A stretch of 64,000 nt of DNA from an uncultured Eubacteriales bacterium (GCA_949289445.1 CASEOD010000044.1:1-64000), one strand, 5' to 3'; shown: positions 1 to 8,800, counted from the first letter of the stretch. Numbers and translations: made by a program. Notes: generated by a model not told the origin, from the sequence alone.

Positions 1-533
1 GTTACATCTTTCTCAGCTGAATAGTCATCAAGATTCACTCCATTGACAACAGCGGTATATCTTTCTTTTGCATAAGTTAAAGATAATTCTGATAGTTTGT
101 CAATGGAATTTAATTTAGCTGAAAAATCCTTCGCATAATCGCCTGCAGTAATTGTTGCAAGTGCCTGATTTAATGCATCTTTGTCAGCATAATCGGTTTT
201 TAAAACCTGATCGCCAAGTTTATCAAGTTCTTCCTGTGCATCAGCAATTACCTTTGCTACTAACTTGTCAAGATCATCAGTTGTAAAATACTGATCCTTC
301 ACTGTAACAAAGCTTATACCTTTGTCAGCTTTTAAACCGCTGGATGTAATTGTAGTCTTAATTGTTCTAACAGCTTCGATTTTAGCTGCTTCGACCAGTT
401 TCATTTCTTCTGTTTTTTTAGCATTTACTGCATTTTGAACATCCAGTGTAGGTAAGCTAGCCGCAAACGCAGAACCAACTGTGTAAGTGAAGATAACTGA
501 CAATGCAAGAAGCACTGTTAAAAATTTCTTCAT
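1..533 (-). CDS. Secreted protein of unknown function (3' part outside window)
   Basis: The first 177 codons lie in the window and the gene runs off the left edge. It begins MKKFLTVLLALSVIF, and a clear Sec signal peptide ends near residue 24 at AFA/ASLP. The mature part seen so far is hydrophilic, rich in Lys, Asp, Ala and Leu, probably helical, and has no cysteine. A perfect AGGGAGGA ribosome binding site lies 5' of the ATG. Codons are visibly more AT-rich than those of the metabolic genes nearby. I do not recognise a family. A secreted or wall-associated protein is the safest reading. Confidence 0.75.
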   Translation of the reverse strand, partial: MKKFLTVLLALSVIFTYTVGSAFAASLPTLDVQNAVNAKKTEEMKLVEAAKIEAVRTIKTTITSSGLKADKGISFVTVKDQYFTTDDLDKLVAKVIADAQEELDKLGDQVLKTDYADKDALNQALATITAGDYAKDFSAKLNSIDKLSELSLTYAKERYTAVVNGVNLDDYSAEKDV

Positions 534-567
534 TTTAAGAATTCCTCCCTCTTTTTTGTTTTTTAAG

Positions 568-603
568 ATTATAGTTATACGCCTTTTTGCGCAAAACTGA
601 CAA
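568..603 (-). promoter_or_regulatory. Probable sigma-A promoter of the leftward secreted-protein gene
   Basis: Read on the minus strand, a perfect TATAAT (568-573) lies 17 bases from TTTTGC (591-596). An overlapping TTGTCA (598-603) could serve as an alternative -35. It is about 35 bases upstream of the ATG and leaves room for the strong ribosome binding site. Confidence 0.5.
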
Positions 604-923
604 ATGAAATGACAGTTCACAATGAATTTTAGGACAAATAGTCCTGAAATAAATAACTGTTTACATGATGTGATACTGTCTTGCCGAAGGTTTCCACAGA
701 AAGTCCTGCCAATGTCTGCGATATTAAGAAGAAGAGGGGAGTGACAAAAAAGGCGGTGCTGAATCGGGATAAAAGCATAAATATACGGAAGAAAAAAGTG
801 GAGAAATTGTAGATTCTGGAAGGGCATTTAACGCCGGAAGAATTTTCCGGTATATTTTTTGAAAAACGGCCGCTTCTGTGGAGACGAGGCTGCGGTAATC
901 TCTATAAAATTTTGGGGCTTGAG
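604..923. other. Intergenic stretch without a supported gene
   Basis: Divergent spacer between the two secreted-protein genes. Short open frames exist on both strands but none has a convincing start, ribosome binding site or recognisable product. A small hairpin, CCGGAA (834-839) with TTCCGG (845-850) followed by TATATTTTTT, resembles a weak terminator and may be left over from a lost gene. Confidence 0.4.
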
Positions 924-952
924 GTGACAAACGTATGTTTCTGTGTTAAAAT
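924..952 (+). promoter_or_regulatory. Probable sigma-A promoter of the secreted repeat protein
   Basis: GTGACA (924-929), a 17-base spacer and TAAAAT (947-952), each one base from consensus, lie 47 bases upstream of the start codon at 1000. Confidence 0.55.
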
Positions 953-999
953 AAAAATAACGAGATTTAATTTTTTAGAAGAAAGGAAAAGAAGAAGTC

Positions 1000-2820
1000 A
1001 TGAGAAAACTATTGGCGTTAGTATTATCTGTCACCATGATTTTCTGTGCAATTCCCGTTTTTGCGCAGGAAGGTTCTCAGGTTACAGAGCCGGAAAAAAC
1101 CGATATCTCCAAGGCGGTAGTGGTGCTTTCTGATAACGCAGAATCTCAGGTTTATACCGGGGAAGCGATTGTTCTTGCCGACGATCAAATCACGGTGACC
1201 TTGGGCGGGGGCACAGATGCTGTTACATTGAAAAACGGCACAGATTACGAAGTGAAGTATAGTAATAATGTAAATGCGGGAACCGCAGAGATTTCCATTA
1301 TCGGAAAAGGAACCTACGGCGGAGAGGTAAAGGCCGAATTTGCAATCACAGCAAAGCAGTTCACAGCCTCCGACTATCCTGAAGTTATCATTCCGACGCA
1401 GAATAAAGGCGAAGAAAAAATGGAAAATGTGGTAGTCAGCTGGAAGGGAAAAACGCTGGTTGAAGGCACAGATTATACGGTTACCGGAGATAACAGCAAG
1501 GCGGGGACCAGCGAAGCGACCATTACTTTTAAAGGAAACTTTGAAGGGACACTAATCTATCAGTACAATGTAGTTTCCAACGACATTGCAGACGCTGCTC
1601 TGTATTTTAACGATCTTAATGCAAAGTACATCTACAGCGGCACTGCAAAGACACCGGGAATAACTCTCGTGGCTGACGGAAACAAAACACTGGTTGAAGG
1701 CACGGATTATTACATTACATATTTGAATAATATCAATGCCGGCGAAGCAACAATCAGAGTCGTAGGTATGGGCATGTATGCGGGCACGGTGGAAAAGAAC
1801 TTCACTATCGGCAAAGCGGCTCTGTCAGATACGGAAGTTGTTTTTGAACAGGATGCATACGCAGCGACGGGTTCTGCCATTGAAGCCAAGTTCAAAGTAA
1901 CGTTAAACGGCATTACTATCGACGAAAAGCAATATACCGCAGAGTATAAAAATAACGTGAACATCGGAAAGGCGTCAGTAGTGCTGACAGCTGCCGCAAA
2001 TTCCAATTTTACAGGAACAAAGACAGCTGATTTTACTATTGCTGCAAAAGCTGCTGCAGATTTAACCGTTACGCTGGAAAAAGATACCTATGATTATTCG
2101 GGGACAGCAATTACTCCTGCAGCTGTGGTGAAGGATGGTGATCAGATATTAAAAGAAGGCACTGACTACACGGTGACTTATGCAGATAATGTTTATGCAG
2201 GCACAGCTTCCGTAATCATTGCGGGAAAGGGGATCTATTCAGGAACCAAAACCGTGACTTTCCGGATAAAAGGGAAGCCTGCAGTGATCAATACAGATCA
2301 GGATTCATATATCAAATATGTTCCGACAAGCAAGCCGTTCCTGCTTAATGCAAAAACAACGAGTGACGCTACAGGATTCGAATATTTTTCCAGTAATACA
2401 GATGTGGTTGCCGTTGATGCATCGGGCCTTGTAACGATTACAGGAACAGGAAAAGCCACAGTCACAGTTAAAACCGTAGGATCTAAAGCCTATGATCCTG
2501 TCACAAAGGTTGTTACTGTCACTGTAAAACCGATTAAGCCTGTATTCTCACTGAGTTCGCCTAAGAAAAAACAGGTGAAGGTTCTTATCACAAAAGTTGA
2601 AGGAGCTACAAAATATCAGATTGAATACGGAAGAATGGGGAAATACTACAAAAAGACCATTAAGCACATTGAAAGTGAGTTTACAAAAACTTATACTTAT
2701 ATCAATAAACGTACATCCGGGAGAAAATACTTTATCCGTGTGCGTGCGATTAAAGAAATGCCGGATGGAACGGTGGTTTACGGAAACTGGACTACACGTA
2801 AATCAATTGCTTCAAAATGA
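1000..2820 (+). CDS. Secreted repeat protein with Ig-like surface modules, Big_2-like and FN3-like domains
   Basis: A 606-residue exported protein. The signal peptide ends near residue 22 (VFAQEG). Five tandem beta-rich modules of about 75 residues follow (roughly 40-117, 118-190, 193-270, 271-347, 348-423). They share a core like EGTDYTVTY, then NNVNAGTA, then G-x-Y-x-G and F-x-I; the second is the most divergent. Residues about 425-510 resemble a bacterial Ig-like group 2 domain, and 515-606 resemble the FN3-like module common at the ends of clostridial surface proteins (ends YFIRVRAI, then YGNW). No LPxTG motif, choline-binding or SLH domain is seen, so anchoring is unknown. An adhesion or wall-layer role is inference. 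It is monocistronic and ends at a long inverted repeat. Confidence 0.85.
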   Translation: MRKLLALVLSVTMIFCAIPVFAQEGSQVTEPEKTDISKAVVVLSDNAESQVYTGEAIVLADDQITVTLGGGTDAVTLKNGTDYEVKYSNNVNAGTAEISIIGKGTYGGEVKAEFAITAKQFTASDYPEVIIPTQNKGEEKMENVVVSWKGKTLVEGTDYTVTGDNSKAGTSEATITFKGNFEGTLIYQYNVVSNDIADAALYFNDLNAKYIYSGTAKTPGITLVADGNKTLVEGTDYYITYLNNINAGEATIRVVGMGMYAGTVEKNFTIGKAALSDTEVVFEQDAYAATGSAIEAKFKVTLNGITIDEKQYTAEYKNNVNIGKASVVLTAAANSNFTGTKTADFTIAAKAAADLTVTLEKDTYDYSGTAITPAAVVKDGDQILKEGTDYTVTYADNVYAGTASVIIAGKGIYSGTKTVTFRIKGKPAVINTDQDSYIKYVPTSKPFLLNAKTTSDATGFEYFSSNTDVVAVDASGLVTITGTGKATVTVKTVGSKAYDPVTKVVTVTVKPIKPVFSLSSPKKKQVKVLITKVEGATKYQIEYGRMGKYYKKTIKHIESEFTKTYTYINKRTSGRKYFIRVRAIKEMPDGTVVYGNWTTRKSIASK

Positions 2821-2871
2821 TTCTTCAATCTGCCAAAGTCCATAAAACAGCAGAATAACCAAAACTGCAAG

Positions 2872-2919
2872 ACAACCGGCAGCCGGAAAATCTCTGTTGA
2901 TTTTCCGGCTGCCGGTTGT
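2872..2919. terminator. 21-bp perfect inverted repeat between convergent genes
   Basis: Arms 2872-2892 and 2899-2919 are perfectly complementary over 21 bases around a 6-base loop (TCTGTT). It lies between the convergent secreted-protein gene and the XRE regulator, as expected of a bidirectional terminator. Neither side has a real T-run; the minus side has only TTTTGG further out. Termination is therefore plausible but not textbook. Confidence 0.55.
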
Positions 2920-2984
2920 AATAGATTTCGGGGTATTTTCACTGACTGCGACAAACAAAAGGTCTGATGGCGAAGTAAAACCGG

Positions 2985-3269
2985 CTATTTTTCCTTGTTC
3001 TTTCTGTTTTTCGCAGAAATTGTTTTTAGAGGAACCTCATCAGCTTTTTTTGCACGAGGATAAGGTGTCTCTTCATCTGTAAGCCCGTAAATGAAATCGA
3101 TGCTGGTATCATAAAGATAGGAAAGAAGCTGGGCCTGTTCCATGGTAGGATAACGTTTGCCCTTTTCCATCTTTGAATAATCAGATTGATCGATACCTGT
3201 TTTCATCTGCACCTGAAGCTGCGTAAGCTTCTTCTTTTTGCGAAGTTCTCGTAAACGATTTTCATTCAT
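2985..3269 (-). CDS. Small XRE-family transcriptional regulator
   Basis: A 94-residue DNA-binding protein. A Cro/C1-type helix-turn-helix fills residues 1-65: LRELRKKKKLTQ, then a recognition helix around DQSDYSKMEKGKR, then LSYLYDTSIDFIYGL. The tail is very basic (AKNRKNKEK). A GTG three codons upstream is in frame but overlaps the AGGTGAG ribosome binding site, so ATG at 3269 is preferred. The upstream spacer holds repeated GACCT/AGGT motifs that could be its own operators. It stands alone between convergent and divergent neighbours, so its targets cannot be inferred. Confidence 0.85.
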   Translation of the reverse strand: MNENRLRELRKKKKLTQLQVQMKTGIDQSDYSKMEKGKRYPTMEQAQLLSYLYDTSIDFIYGLTDEETPYPRAKKADEVPLKTISAKNRKNKEK

Positions 3270-3304
3270 AATTCTCACCTGAGTTTATTATGGCAAATAT
3301 AGAT

Positions 3305-3350
3305 ACAGGTAATAGGGAGAATTGACCTAATCGACCTGTGCTGATAGGTT
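3305..3350. promoter_or_regulatory. Candidate operator repeats upstream of the XRE gene
   Basis: The spacer contains ACAGGT (3305-3310) inverted against ACCTGT (3334-3339). It also has two adjacent 9-base direct repeats, TTGACCTAA (3322-3330) and TCGACCTGT (3331-3339), and a further inverted AGGT at 3346-3349. Such clusters are typical of autoregulated XRE repressors. The assignment is inference. Confidence 0.35.
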
Positions 3351-3448
3351 TCTCTTCTGTATTGTTTTCAGAGCGCATTTTTGGAAAAGTGAGAGAAATA
3401 TAAATGATGGAGTTTCGGATATTTTTCTTATCTTCACAAAAATCTCAT

Positions 3449-3478
3449 TTGCATTGTACCGAATCTTCAAGGTATAAT
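3449..3478 (+). promoter_or_regulatory. Probable sigma-A promoter of the DUF4352 lipoprotein
   Basis: TTGCAT (3449-3454), an 18-base spacer and a perfect TATAAT (3473-3478) lie 44 bases upstream of the start at 3523. An AAGGAG ribosome binding site is near 3510. Confidence 0.6.
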
Positions 3479-3522
3479 AGTAATATATAAATGAAAATAA
3501 GAGTTTCAAGGAGATAATACGG

Positions 3523-4137
3523 ATGAAGAAAAGAAAAATAATGGCAGTGATGCTCTGTATATTTGTGGTTTTTGCATTTGCCGCATGCGGAGAAAAAGAA
3601 GAGCCGACAATGGCAGAAGAGAATAAAACAGAAATAAAAGAAGAGCAGGCTGCCAACGAGAGCAATGAAAATTTCGGAGAACTGTCTCAGAGCATTAAGG
3701 CTGAATGGGATCAGAAGTATCAGTTTAACGGCATCGCCGTAGGCGGCGTGGGTGATACTCTGAGCAACGATTTCTTTGACTGGACGATACACTCTGTGGA
3801 GACAGCAACAGAAACTCATGGTCAGTCTGCCGGTGAGGGTAAGAAGTTCGTCATCATTAACATGACGATGACAAATACAGAGGACTTTGAATATGAAACA
3901 GGTAATTTTGAGTTTCTTGGTCTGGTAGGCTCTTCCGAAGATGATGAACTCAATACGCTGGATGCCTTCTATGATAGTATGATTGGAGATGAATTTACCT
4001 TGGATGTGGGAGAATCTGTCACCGGTGATATCTTGTTTAAGGTTGACGAAGATCTGGATACCATCATTGTCGATTATGAAGAGTATTATGGAGACGGCAG
4101 TATTGGAAATGTTTACTGGTACGAATTGAAACTATAG
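3523..4137 (+). CDS. DUF4352-type lipoprotein
   Basis: A 204-residue secreted lipoprotein. The signal peptide ends at a lipobox (FAFAAC, Cys about 22), so the mature protein should be lipid-anchored on the outer face of the membrane. A short acidic linker rich in Glu, Lys and Asn (about 25-65) leads to a beta-sandwich of about 130 residues. The order GVGDTL, WTIHSVE, EGKKFVIINMTMTN, LDVGESVTGDILFKV fits the Pfam DUF4352 family of Firmicute surface lipoproteins. No enzymatic residues are apparent and no function is established. It is monocistronic with its own promoter and terminator. Confidence 0.8.
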   Translation: MKKRKIMAVMLCIFVVFAFAACGEKEEPTMAEENKTEIKEEQAANESNENFGELSQSIKAEWDQKYQFNGIAVGGVGDTLSNDFFDWTIHSVETATETHGQSAGEGKKFVIINMTMTNTEDFEYETGNFEFLGLVGSSEDDELNTLDAFYDSMIGDEFTLDVGESVTGDILFKVDEDLDTIIVDYEEYYGDGSIGNVYWYELKL

Positions 4138-4148
4138 ATTGTTTATTG

Positions 4149-4177
4149 GACCGATACAGTTTTGTATCGGTCTTTTT
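4149..4177 (+). terminator. Intrinsic terminator after the lipoprotein gene
   Basis: A 10-bp perfect stem (4149-4158 with 4163-4172), a GTTT loop and TTTTT (4173-4177). Confidence 0.85.
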
Positions 4178-4207
4178 CACTAAGTTAGGTTAAGTTGTAT
4201 TTTTACC

Positions 4208-4236
4208 TTGCAAAAGAGCATAAAAAGGAGTAAAAT
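4208..4236 (+). promoter_or_regulatory. Probable sigma-A promoter of guaB
   Basis: TTGCAA (4208-4213), a 17-base spacer and TAAAAT (4231-4236). The transcript would have a leader of about 100 bases before the start at 4344. The leader contains a small TAAAAT-CGT-ATTTTA hairpin next to the GGAGAGGAG ribosome binding site. I see no known purine riboswitch in it. Confidence 0.6.
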
Positions 4237-4343
4237 AATTGAAACATCGGGCGGTTGCGAAAAGAGTAGGCCGTCCATTTTCTTAAGTAATTTGCAGTTA
4301 CCCGCCAAGGTAAAATCGTATTTTAGGAGAGGAGAACAACTTC

Positions 4344-5852
4344 ATGGCACAATATTTTAACGAACCTTCAAGAACCTTCAACGAGTACCTTCTGGTACCG
4401 GGCTATTCTTCTAAAGAATGCAGGGTGGAAAATGTAAGTTTAAAAACCCCGATTGTAAAATTCAAGAAAGGTGAAGAACCTTCCTTATCTGCAAATATTC
4501 CACTGGTTTCCGCTGTAATGCAGGCTGTTTCCGACGACAAAATGGCAGTCGCTCTGGCGAAGGAGGGTGGAATTTCTTTTATCTTTGGTTCCCAGTCTAT
4601 CGCCAGTCAGGCAGAAATGGTAAAACGTGTTAAGTCTTATAAAGCCGGTTTTGTAAAGAGTGATACAAATTTAAGACCGGATCAGACTCTGGAAGATGTA
4701 CTGGAACTGAAAGCAAGAACCGGACACTCCACCATAGCCATCACCGAAGACGGTACTGCTGACGGTAAGATGGTAGGCCTTGTAACGAGCAGAGACTACC
4801 GTGTCAGCAGAATGTCCACCGATACGAAGATCAGCGAATTCATGACTCCTTTTGAAAAGCTGATTTATGCAAAGGACGGCTGCACCCTCAGTGAAGCCAA
4901 TGACATTCTCTGGGACAACAAGCTGAATGCTGTGCCGGTCATCGATGACAATCAGAGACTGACTCACTTTGTGTTCCGAAAAGACTATGACAATCACAAA
5001 TCCAATCCAAATGAATTACTGGATTCACATAAGAGATATGTGGTGGGAGCCGGTGTCAATACCCGCGATTATGAAGAAAGAATCCCGGCTCTGATTGATG
5101 CAGGTGTAGATGTGCTGTGCATTGATTCCTCAGAAGGATATTCCGAATGGCAGCTTGACACAATCAAATGGGTGAGAGAAAAGTACGGAGATACCGTAAA
5201 AATAGGAGCAGGCAATGTGGTTGACAAGGACGGATTCAAGTTCCTTGCAGAAGCAGGAGCGGACTGTGTGAAAATCGGTATCGGCGGCGGTTCTATCTGT
5301 ATTACAAGAGAACAGAAAGGTATAGGCAGAGGACAGGCTTCAGCTGTTATCGAAGTGGCTGCGGCCAGAGACGAGTATTTTGAGGAAACCGGTATTTATG
5401 TACCTATCTGTTCTGATGGCGGCATCGTATATGACTATCATATGACCCTTGCGCTTGCCATGGGTGCGGACTTTATCATGCTGGGAAGATATTTTGCAAG
5501 ATTTGACGAATCTCCGACAAATAAACTGAATCTGAACGGCAACTATGTAAAAGAGTACTGGGGTGAAGGTTCTAACCGTGCCCGCAACTGGCAGAGATAC
5601 GATCTTGGCGGAGATCCCAGAATGAAGTTTGAAGAGGGTGTCGATTCCTATGTGCCGTATGCAGGCTCTCTTCATGATAACGTAACACTTTCCTTAAACA
5701 AAGTGAAATCCACCATGTGTAACTGCGGCGTGCTTTCTATTCCGGAACTGCAGAAGAACGCCAAGCTGACTTTGGTATCCGCAACTTCCATCGTAGAGGG
5801 CGGCGCTCACGACGTAATTTTAAGAGACAGTTCACAGAACGCAATTCGCTAA
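4344..5852 (+). CDS. guaB: IMP dehydrogenase (Tritrichomonas foetus-like type)
   Basis: Converts IMP to XMP with NAD, the first committed step to GMP. 502 residues: a TIM barrel with two CBS domains inserted at about 105-220 (e.g. [12 protein letters not shown]). The active-site loop [15 protein letters not shown] puts the catalytic cysteine at residue 319, and the flap dyad Arg-Tyr (NWQRYDLGG) falls at 418-419. From memory these are the numbers of Cys319 and Arg418-Tyr419 in the T. foetus enzyme (about 503 residues). Most bacterial IMPDHs read GPGSICTTR here. The C-terminal part ([19 protein letters not shown]) also belongs to this clade. It is monocistronic with promoter and terminator. Confidence 0.95.
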   Translation: MAQYFNEPSRTFNEYLLVPGYSSKECRVENVSLKTPIVKFKKGEEPSLSANIPLVSAVMQAVSDDKMAVALAKEGGISFIFGSQSIASQAEMVKRVKSYKAGFVKSDTNLRPDQTLEDVLELKARTGHSTIAITEDGTADGKMVGLVTSRDYRVSRMSTDTKISEFMTPFEKLIYAKDGCTLSEANDILWDNKLNAVPVIDDNQRLTHFVFRKDYDNHKSNPNELLDSHKRYVVGAGVNTRDYEERIPALIDAGVDVLCIDSSEGYSEWQLDTIKWVREKYGDTVKIGAGNVVDKDGFKFLAEAGADCVKIGIGGGSICITREQKGIGRGQASAVIEVAAARDEYFEETGIYVPICSDGGIVYDYHMTLALAMGADFIMLGRYFARFDESPTNKLNLNGNYVKEYWGEGSNRARNWQRYDLGGDPRMKFEEGVDSYVPYAGSLHDNVTLSLNKVKSTMCNCGVLSIPELQKNAKLTLVSATSIVEGGAHDVILRDSSQNAIR

Positions 5853-5884
5853 AAACTGTTCAGGATTTAAAACTGAGAAACAGG

Positions 5885-5914
5885 ACAGGCATTCTTCGGA
5901 GTGCCTGTTTTGCT
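5885..5914 (+). terminator. guaB terminator with UUCG tetraloop
   Basis: Stem 5885-5894 with 5899-5908 (one G-T pair) closed by C(TTCG)G, then TTTGCTTTT. The tetraloop is the unusually stable cUUCGg type. Confidence 0.85.
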
Positions 5915-6143
5915 TTTCGTATTTTTAGATTTAGATGAATGTGAGCATTGCAGATAAGGATGATTTATCGTATTGAGAAGAAGGCGAGAACTGGGATGGA
6001 CAGACATTGAAACAAAGGATTTCGAACCGGTCCGGGCAGAGAAGGGAGACAGAGTTTTTGTTTGCAATCACTGTGCAGGTCTGATAAAATGAATTTATAA
6101 AAGTCATGCAAAGATAACTGAGTTTTCAGTGGGAGCAGAACCG

Positions 6144-7127
6144 ATGAACGTATATATTCCTTTTATTTGCCTCGCATTGGGAGTAGCCCTGAACTGGCGG
6201 GGACTGCCGCAGCGGACTCTGAAACAGGCGGACAGGATGACCAGCCTGGCATTATTTATGCTCATGGTAGTAATCGGAATCAATATCGGAACCAGCAGTG
6301 AAGTTATGAGTAATCTGGACAGGATCGGTCTAAACTGTCTTATCATCTCTTTCACAGCTCTGTGGTGCAGTGTGGGAGTAACAGTGATTCTGGAAAAGTC
6401 TGTGATGCCGCTGGAAAAAATCCGGCTTCAGGTTCAGACGGAAAAAGATGCGGCGCTGTTTCAGGCGTCGGGAGCAGAGTCGGAACAAATTGGAAAGGAA
6501 ACGAAACGACGGCCGGATCCCCTGATTATTATTATGCCTTCCTGCATTGCGGCAGGCATATTGGCGGGATACTTTTTTCTGCAGGATTTGAATAAGGTGG
6601 TTTTAGACAGAGCATTAACTGTCTGTCTGCTGTTTCTGTACACCGGAGCGGGAATTATGCTGGGTTCAAATAAAAGCGTATTCAACTATATACGCAGACT
6701 GGGATTCAGGGTTCTTTTCATGCCTGTAGGCATTTTTGCAGGATGCCTGGTGGGGGGCTTCGTTTCCGGACTGCTGCTTCATGTAGATCTGAAGTGGTCG
6801 GTGCTTTCAGCCTCCGGTATGGGCTATTACAGTCTGACGGGAGCCACTATGACAGAGAACTATGGAATTGAAGCGGGAACTTATGGTTTTATTGTCAATA
6901 TTCTGAGGGACGTGCTGACCGTTCTGTTTCTCCCGGTGCTGATTAGGATCAGTAAAGGAAGTCCCATCGCTTCAGGAGCGGGTGGATGTATGGATTCCAT
7001 GCTTGTTCCGGTAGGCAGGGTGGTTGGTCCGGAACTTTCGGTTGTAGCGCTGATCAGCGGAACGATTATCACCATCTTTATTCCTTTCTGGCTTCCTCTG
7101 GGCATGCAGCTTTTGAACAGTCTATAA
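6144..7127 (+). CDS. LysO-family (DUF340) membrane exporter
   Basis: An integral membrane protein of 327 residues with about eight hydrophobic segments, beginning MNVYIPFICLALGVAL. The C-terminal half carries family signatures: MGYYSLTGATMTE, FIVNILRDVLTVLFLPVL and GAGGCMDSMLVPVG. Characterised LysO exports L-lysine and its analogue; substrate here is inferred from the family. Between the halves is a charged linker (about 90-120) rich in Glu and Lys. A GTG at 6129 is in frame but GGGAG (6131-6135) sits 8 bases before ATG 6144, which is preferred. It is monocistronic and convergent with the aminopeptidase gene. Confidence 0.8.
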   Translation: MNVYIPFICLALGVALNWRGLPQRTLKQADRMTSLALFMLMVVIGINIGTSSEVMSNLDRIGLNCLIISFTALWCSVGVTVILEKSVMPLEKIRLQVQTEKDAALFQASGAESEQIGKETKRRPDPLIIIMPSCIAAGILAGYFFLQDLNKVVLDRALTVCLLFLYTGAGIMLGSNKSVFNYIRRLGFRVLFMPVGIFAGCLVGGFVSGLLLHVDLKWSVLSASGMGYYSLTGATMTENYGIEAGTYGFIVNILRDVLTVLFLPVLIRISKGSPIASGAGGCMDSMLVPVGRVVGPELSVVALISGTIITIFIPFWLPLGMQLLNSL

Positions 7128-7144
7128 CTTTTAGCCGTAAAAAT

Positions 7145-7168
7145 CGCGGCCCTGAGATGGGCCGCTTT
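7145..7168. terminator. Bidirectional terminator between lysO-like and M18 genes
   Basis: GCGGCCC (7145-7151) and GGGCCGC (7158-7164), followed by TTTT on the plus strand and GATTTTT on the minus strand. Confidence 0.75.
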
Positions 7169-7233
7169 TGAATTTCTGCTTATATGAGGATTTTAAATGC
7201 TTTATTGAAAAGGAAAATTACGGTTGATGCTCC

Positions 7234-8502
7234 TTATTCAAACAGGCCGCATGCCGCTTTGACAAAGGACTCGTGATCTTTGATGCCCGCGACTTCATAA
7301 GGCGCATGCATAGCAAGAGAAGGCAGTCCGATATCCACGGTAATAAACGGCATCTGCAATACTGACAGATTTCCCAAAGTGGCACCGCCGCGCTGATCGG
7401 AGCGGTTATGGAAAAACTGATAATCTGCGCCGGTTTTATGGCAGATGTCTCTGAACATGGCGGCGGAAAGTCCGTCGGAGCAGTAATTCTGATCGGCGGA
7501 GAATTTAATGACAATACCTTTGTTCAGATGAGGACGGTTAACCGGATCGGCTTTGTCTGTGTGAGCGGGATGAAGTGCATGAGCGTTGTCGGCAGAAACC
7601 ATAAAGCTTTGCGCAACGGCGATCTGCAGATCTTCCCGGCTCATTTTCAGACACTCTGCAATGCGCAGAAGTGTATCCTTGAGGAAAGTCGATGCGGCGC
7701 CCTGACGTGTACTGCTTCCGACTTCTTCATTGTCAAAAACGCAGTGGAGAGCGGCATGTTTTTCCTTTTTTCCCTGAAGAAAGCCTTGCAGGGAGAGATA
7801 GGCGCAGTTTAAGTCATCCAGACGGGGACTTGCGATAAACTCTTTTCCGGCACCCCAGACGGTACCTTTCTGTCTGTTATAAAGATACAGGTCATGGCCG
7901 AGAATTTCTTCTTCTTTGACACCTGCAGCTTCTGCAACGGTTTTTAAAAAAGTTCCCTTTGCAGTAATATCTCCGAAAATCGGCATCATGTCCTTCTGGG
8001 GATTGTATGAATAGCCCTCATTGATAGATTTGTTGATATGGATTGCCAGATTGGGGATGATCAGCAGATCGCGCTCAATGTTGACCAGTTTCTGTACAAA
8101 TTCATCATCTTCTTTCACTACCACTCTGCCGGCAACGGAAAGAGGGCGATCCAGCCAGGAACTGAGAATGGCTCCTCCGTATTTTTCCACATTGAGCATG
8201 ACAAACTGATTTTCAACACAGACTTCAGGATTCTCTTTGATTCTGAAAGTAGGTGAATCACTGTGGCTTGCCATGATGCGAAAGGATGAAACCCCTCCTT
8301 TCGGAATGGTAAAGGCGATTAGAGAAGAACCGTTTCTCATTGTAAAATATCCCTGTCCTTCTTTCAGAACCCATCTTTCGTTTTCCTTCAGAAATACAAA
8401 GCCTTTTGAGAGCAATGTTTCTTTCATTGCCTCCGCGGCATGAAAAGCAGTGGGGCAGGCGTCAAGAAACGCCAGCAGGTCTTCGGCTGTTTTGCGATAC
8501 AT
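7234..8502 (-). CDS. M18 family aminopeptidase
   Basis: A 422-residue cytosolic di-metal aminopeptidase of the aspartyl-aminopeptidase (ApeB/LAP4) family, releasing N-terminal residues, classically acidic ones. Metal-binding and catalytic blocks are intact: ASHSDSPTF (His80, Asp82), SPRLDDLNC, FDNEEVGSSTRQGA, SADNAHALHP, RSDQRGGATLGN and LAMHAPYEVAG with the terminal metal His. The open frame extends 28 codons further upstream, but ATG 8502 has a GGAGG site at the right distance and matches the family N-terminus (MYRKTAEDLLAFL), so that start is used. It is monocistronic. Confidence 0.92.
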   Translation of the reverse strand: MYRKTAEDLLAFLDACPTAFHAAEAMKETLLSKGFVFLKENERWVLKEGQGYFTMRNGSSLIAFTIPKGGVSSFRIMASHSDSPTFRIKENPEVCVENQFVMLNVEKYGGAILSSWLDRPLSVAGRVVVKEDDEFVQKLVNIERDLLIIPNLAIHINKSINEGYSYNPQKDMMPIFGDITAKGTFLKTVAEAAGVKEEEILGHDLYLYNRQKGTVWGAGKEFIASPRLDDLNCAYLSLQGFLQGKKEKHAALHCVFDNEEVGSSTRQGAASTFLKDTLLRIAECLKMSREDLQIAVAQSFMVSADNAHALHPAHTDKADPVNRPHLNKGIVIKFSADQNYCSDGLSAAMFRDICHKTGADYQFFHNRSDQRGGATLGNLSVLQMPFITVDIGLPSLAMHAPYEVAGIKDHESFVKAACGLFE

Positions 8503-8696
8503 CTGTAACCTCCGGATTTTTTTGTAAACAGGAGAAATAACCCTGTCTTTTATGAATATCTTAGCGGCAGAAAAACTGACTGTCAAGGGGAAGATACATC
8601 ATAGACTGAGAAAGGGTGAACCGCATGAAGGGAAATGGGGTAATTTTGACTCCATTACGAACAAGGCCTCGTTTTGCATAGAAATTCAATTATGAT

Positions 8697-8744
8697 TTTA
8701 TTAAAATTAAAGAAATAATTACTATTGACTTTAATAAAATTAAA
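8697..8744. promoter_or_regulatory. Two palindromic candidate operator sites, 33 bp apart
   Basis: TTTAAT-AAA-ATTAAA (8730-8744) is a perfect hyphenated palindrome in the -35/-10 spacer of the promoter below. TTTATT-AAA-ATTAAA (8697-8711) is a one-mismatch copy whose start lies 33 bp upstream, close to three helical turns. The arrangement fits a dimeric repressor bound twice on one DNA face. The DUF2089 protein encoded in the operon is the obvious candidate, by inference. Confidence 0.45.
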
Positions 8745-8753
8745 TGGTATATT
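8725..8753 (+). promoter_or_regulatory. Sigma-A promoter of the DUF2089 operon
   Basis: TTGACT (8725-8730), a 17-base spacer and TATATT (8748-8753), about 48 bases upstream of the first start codon. Confidence 0.65.
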
Positions 8754-8800
8754 GAAATAAATTAAAAAGTGGTGTCGAAAAAATTCAAAAGGGGGACAAT

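Noticed and set aside
724..930. A 68-codon minus-strand frame in the first spacer
   Set aside because: No ribosome binding site and no recognisable product; the region also lacks codon bias on either strand.
4243..4343. Possible purine or other riboswitch in the guaB leader
   Set aside because: The leader is only about 100 bases with short, weak pairings, and I see none of the conserved loop sequences of purine riboswitches.
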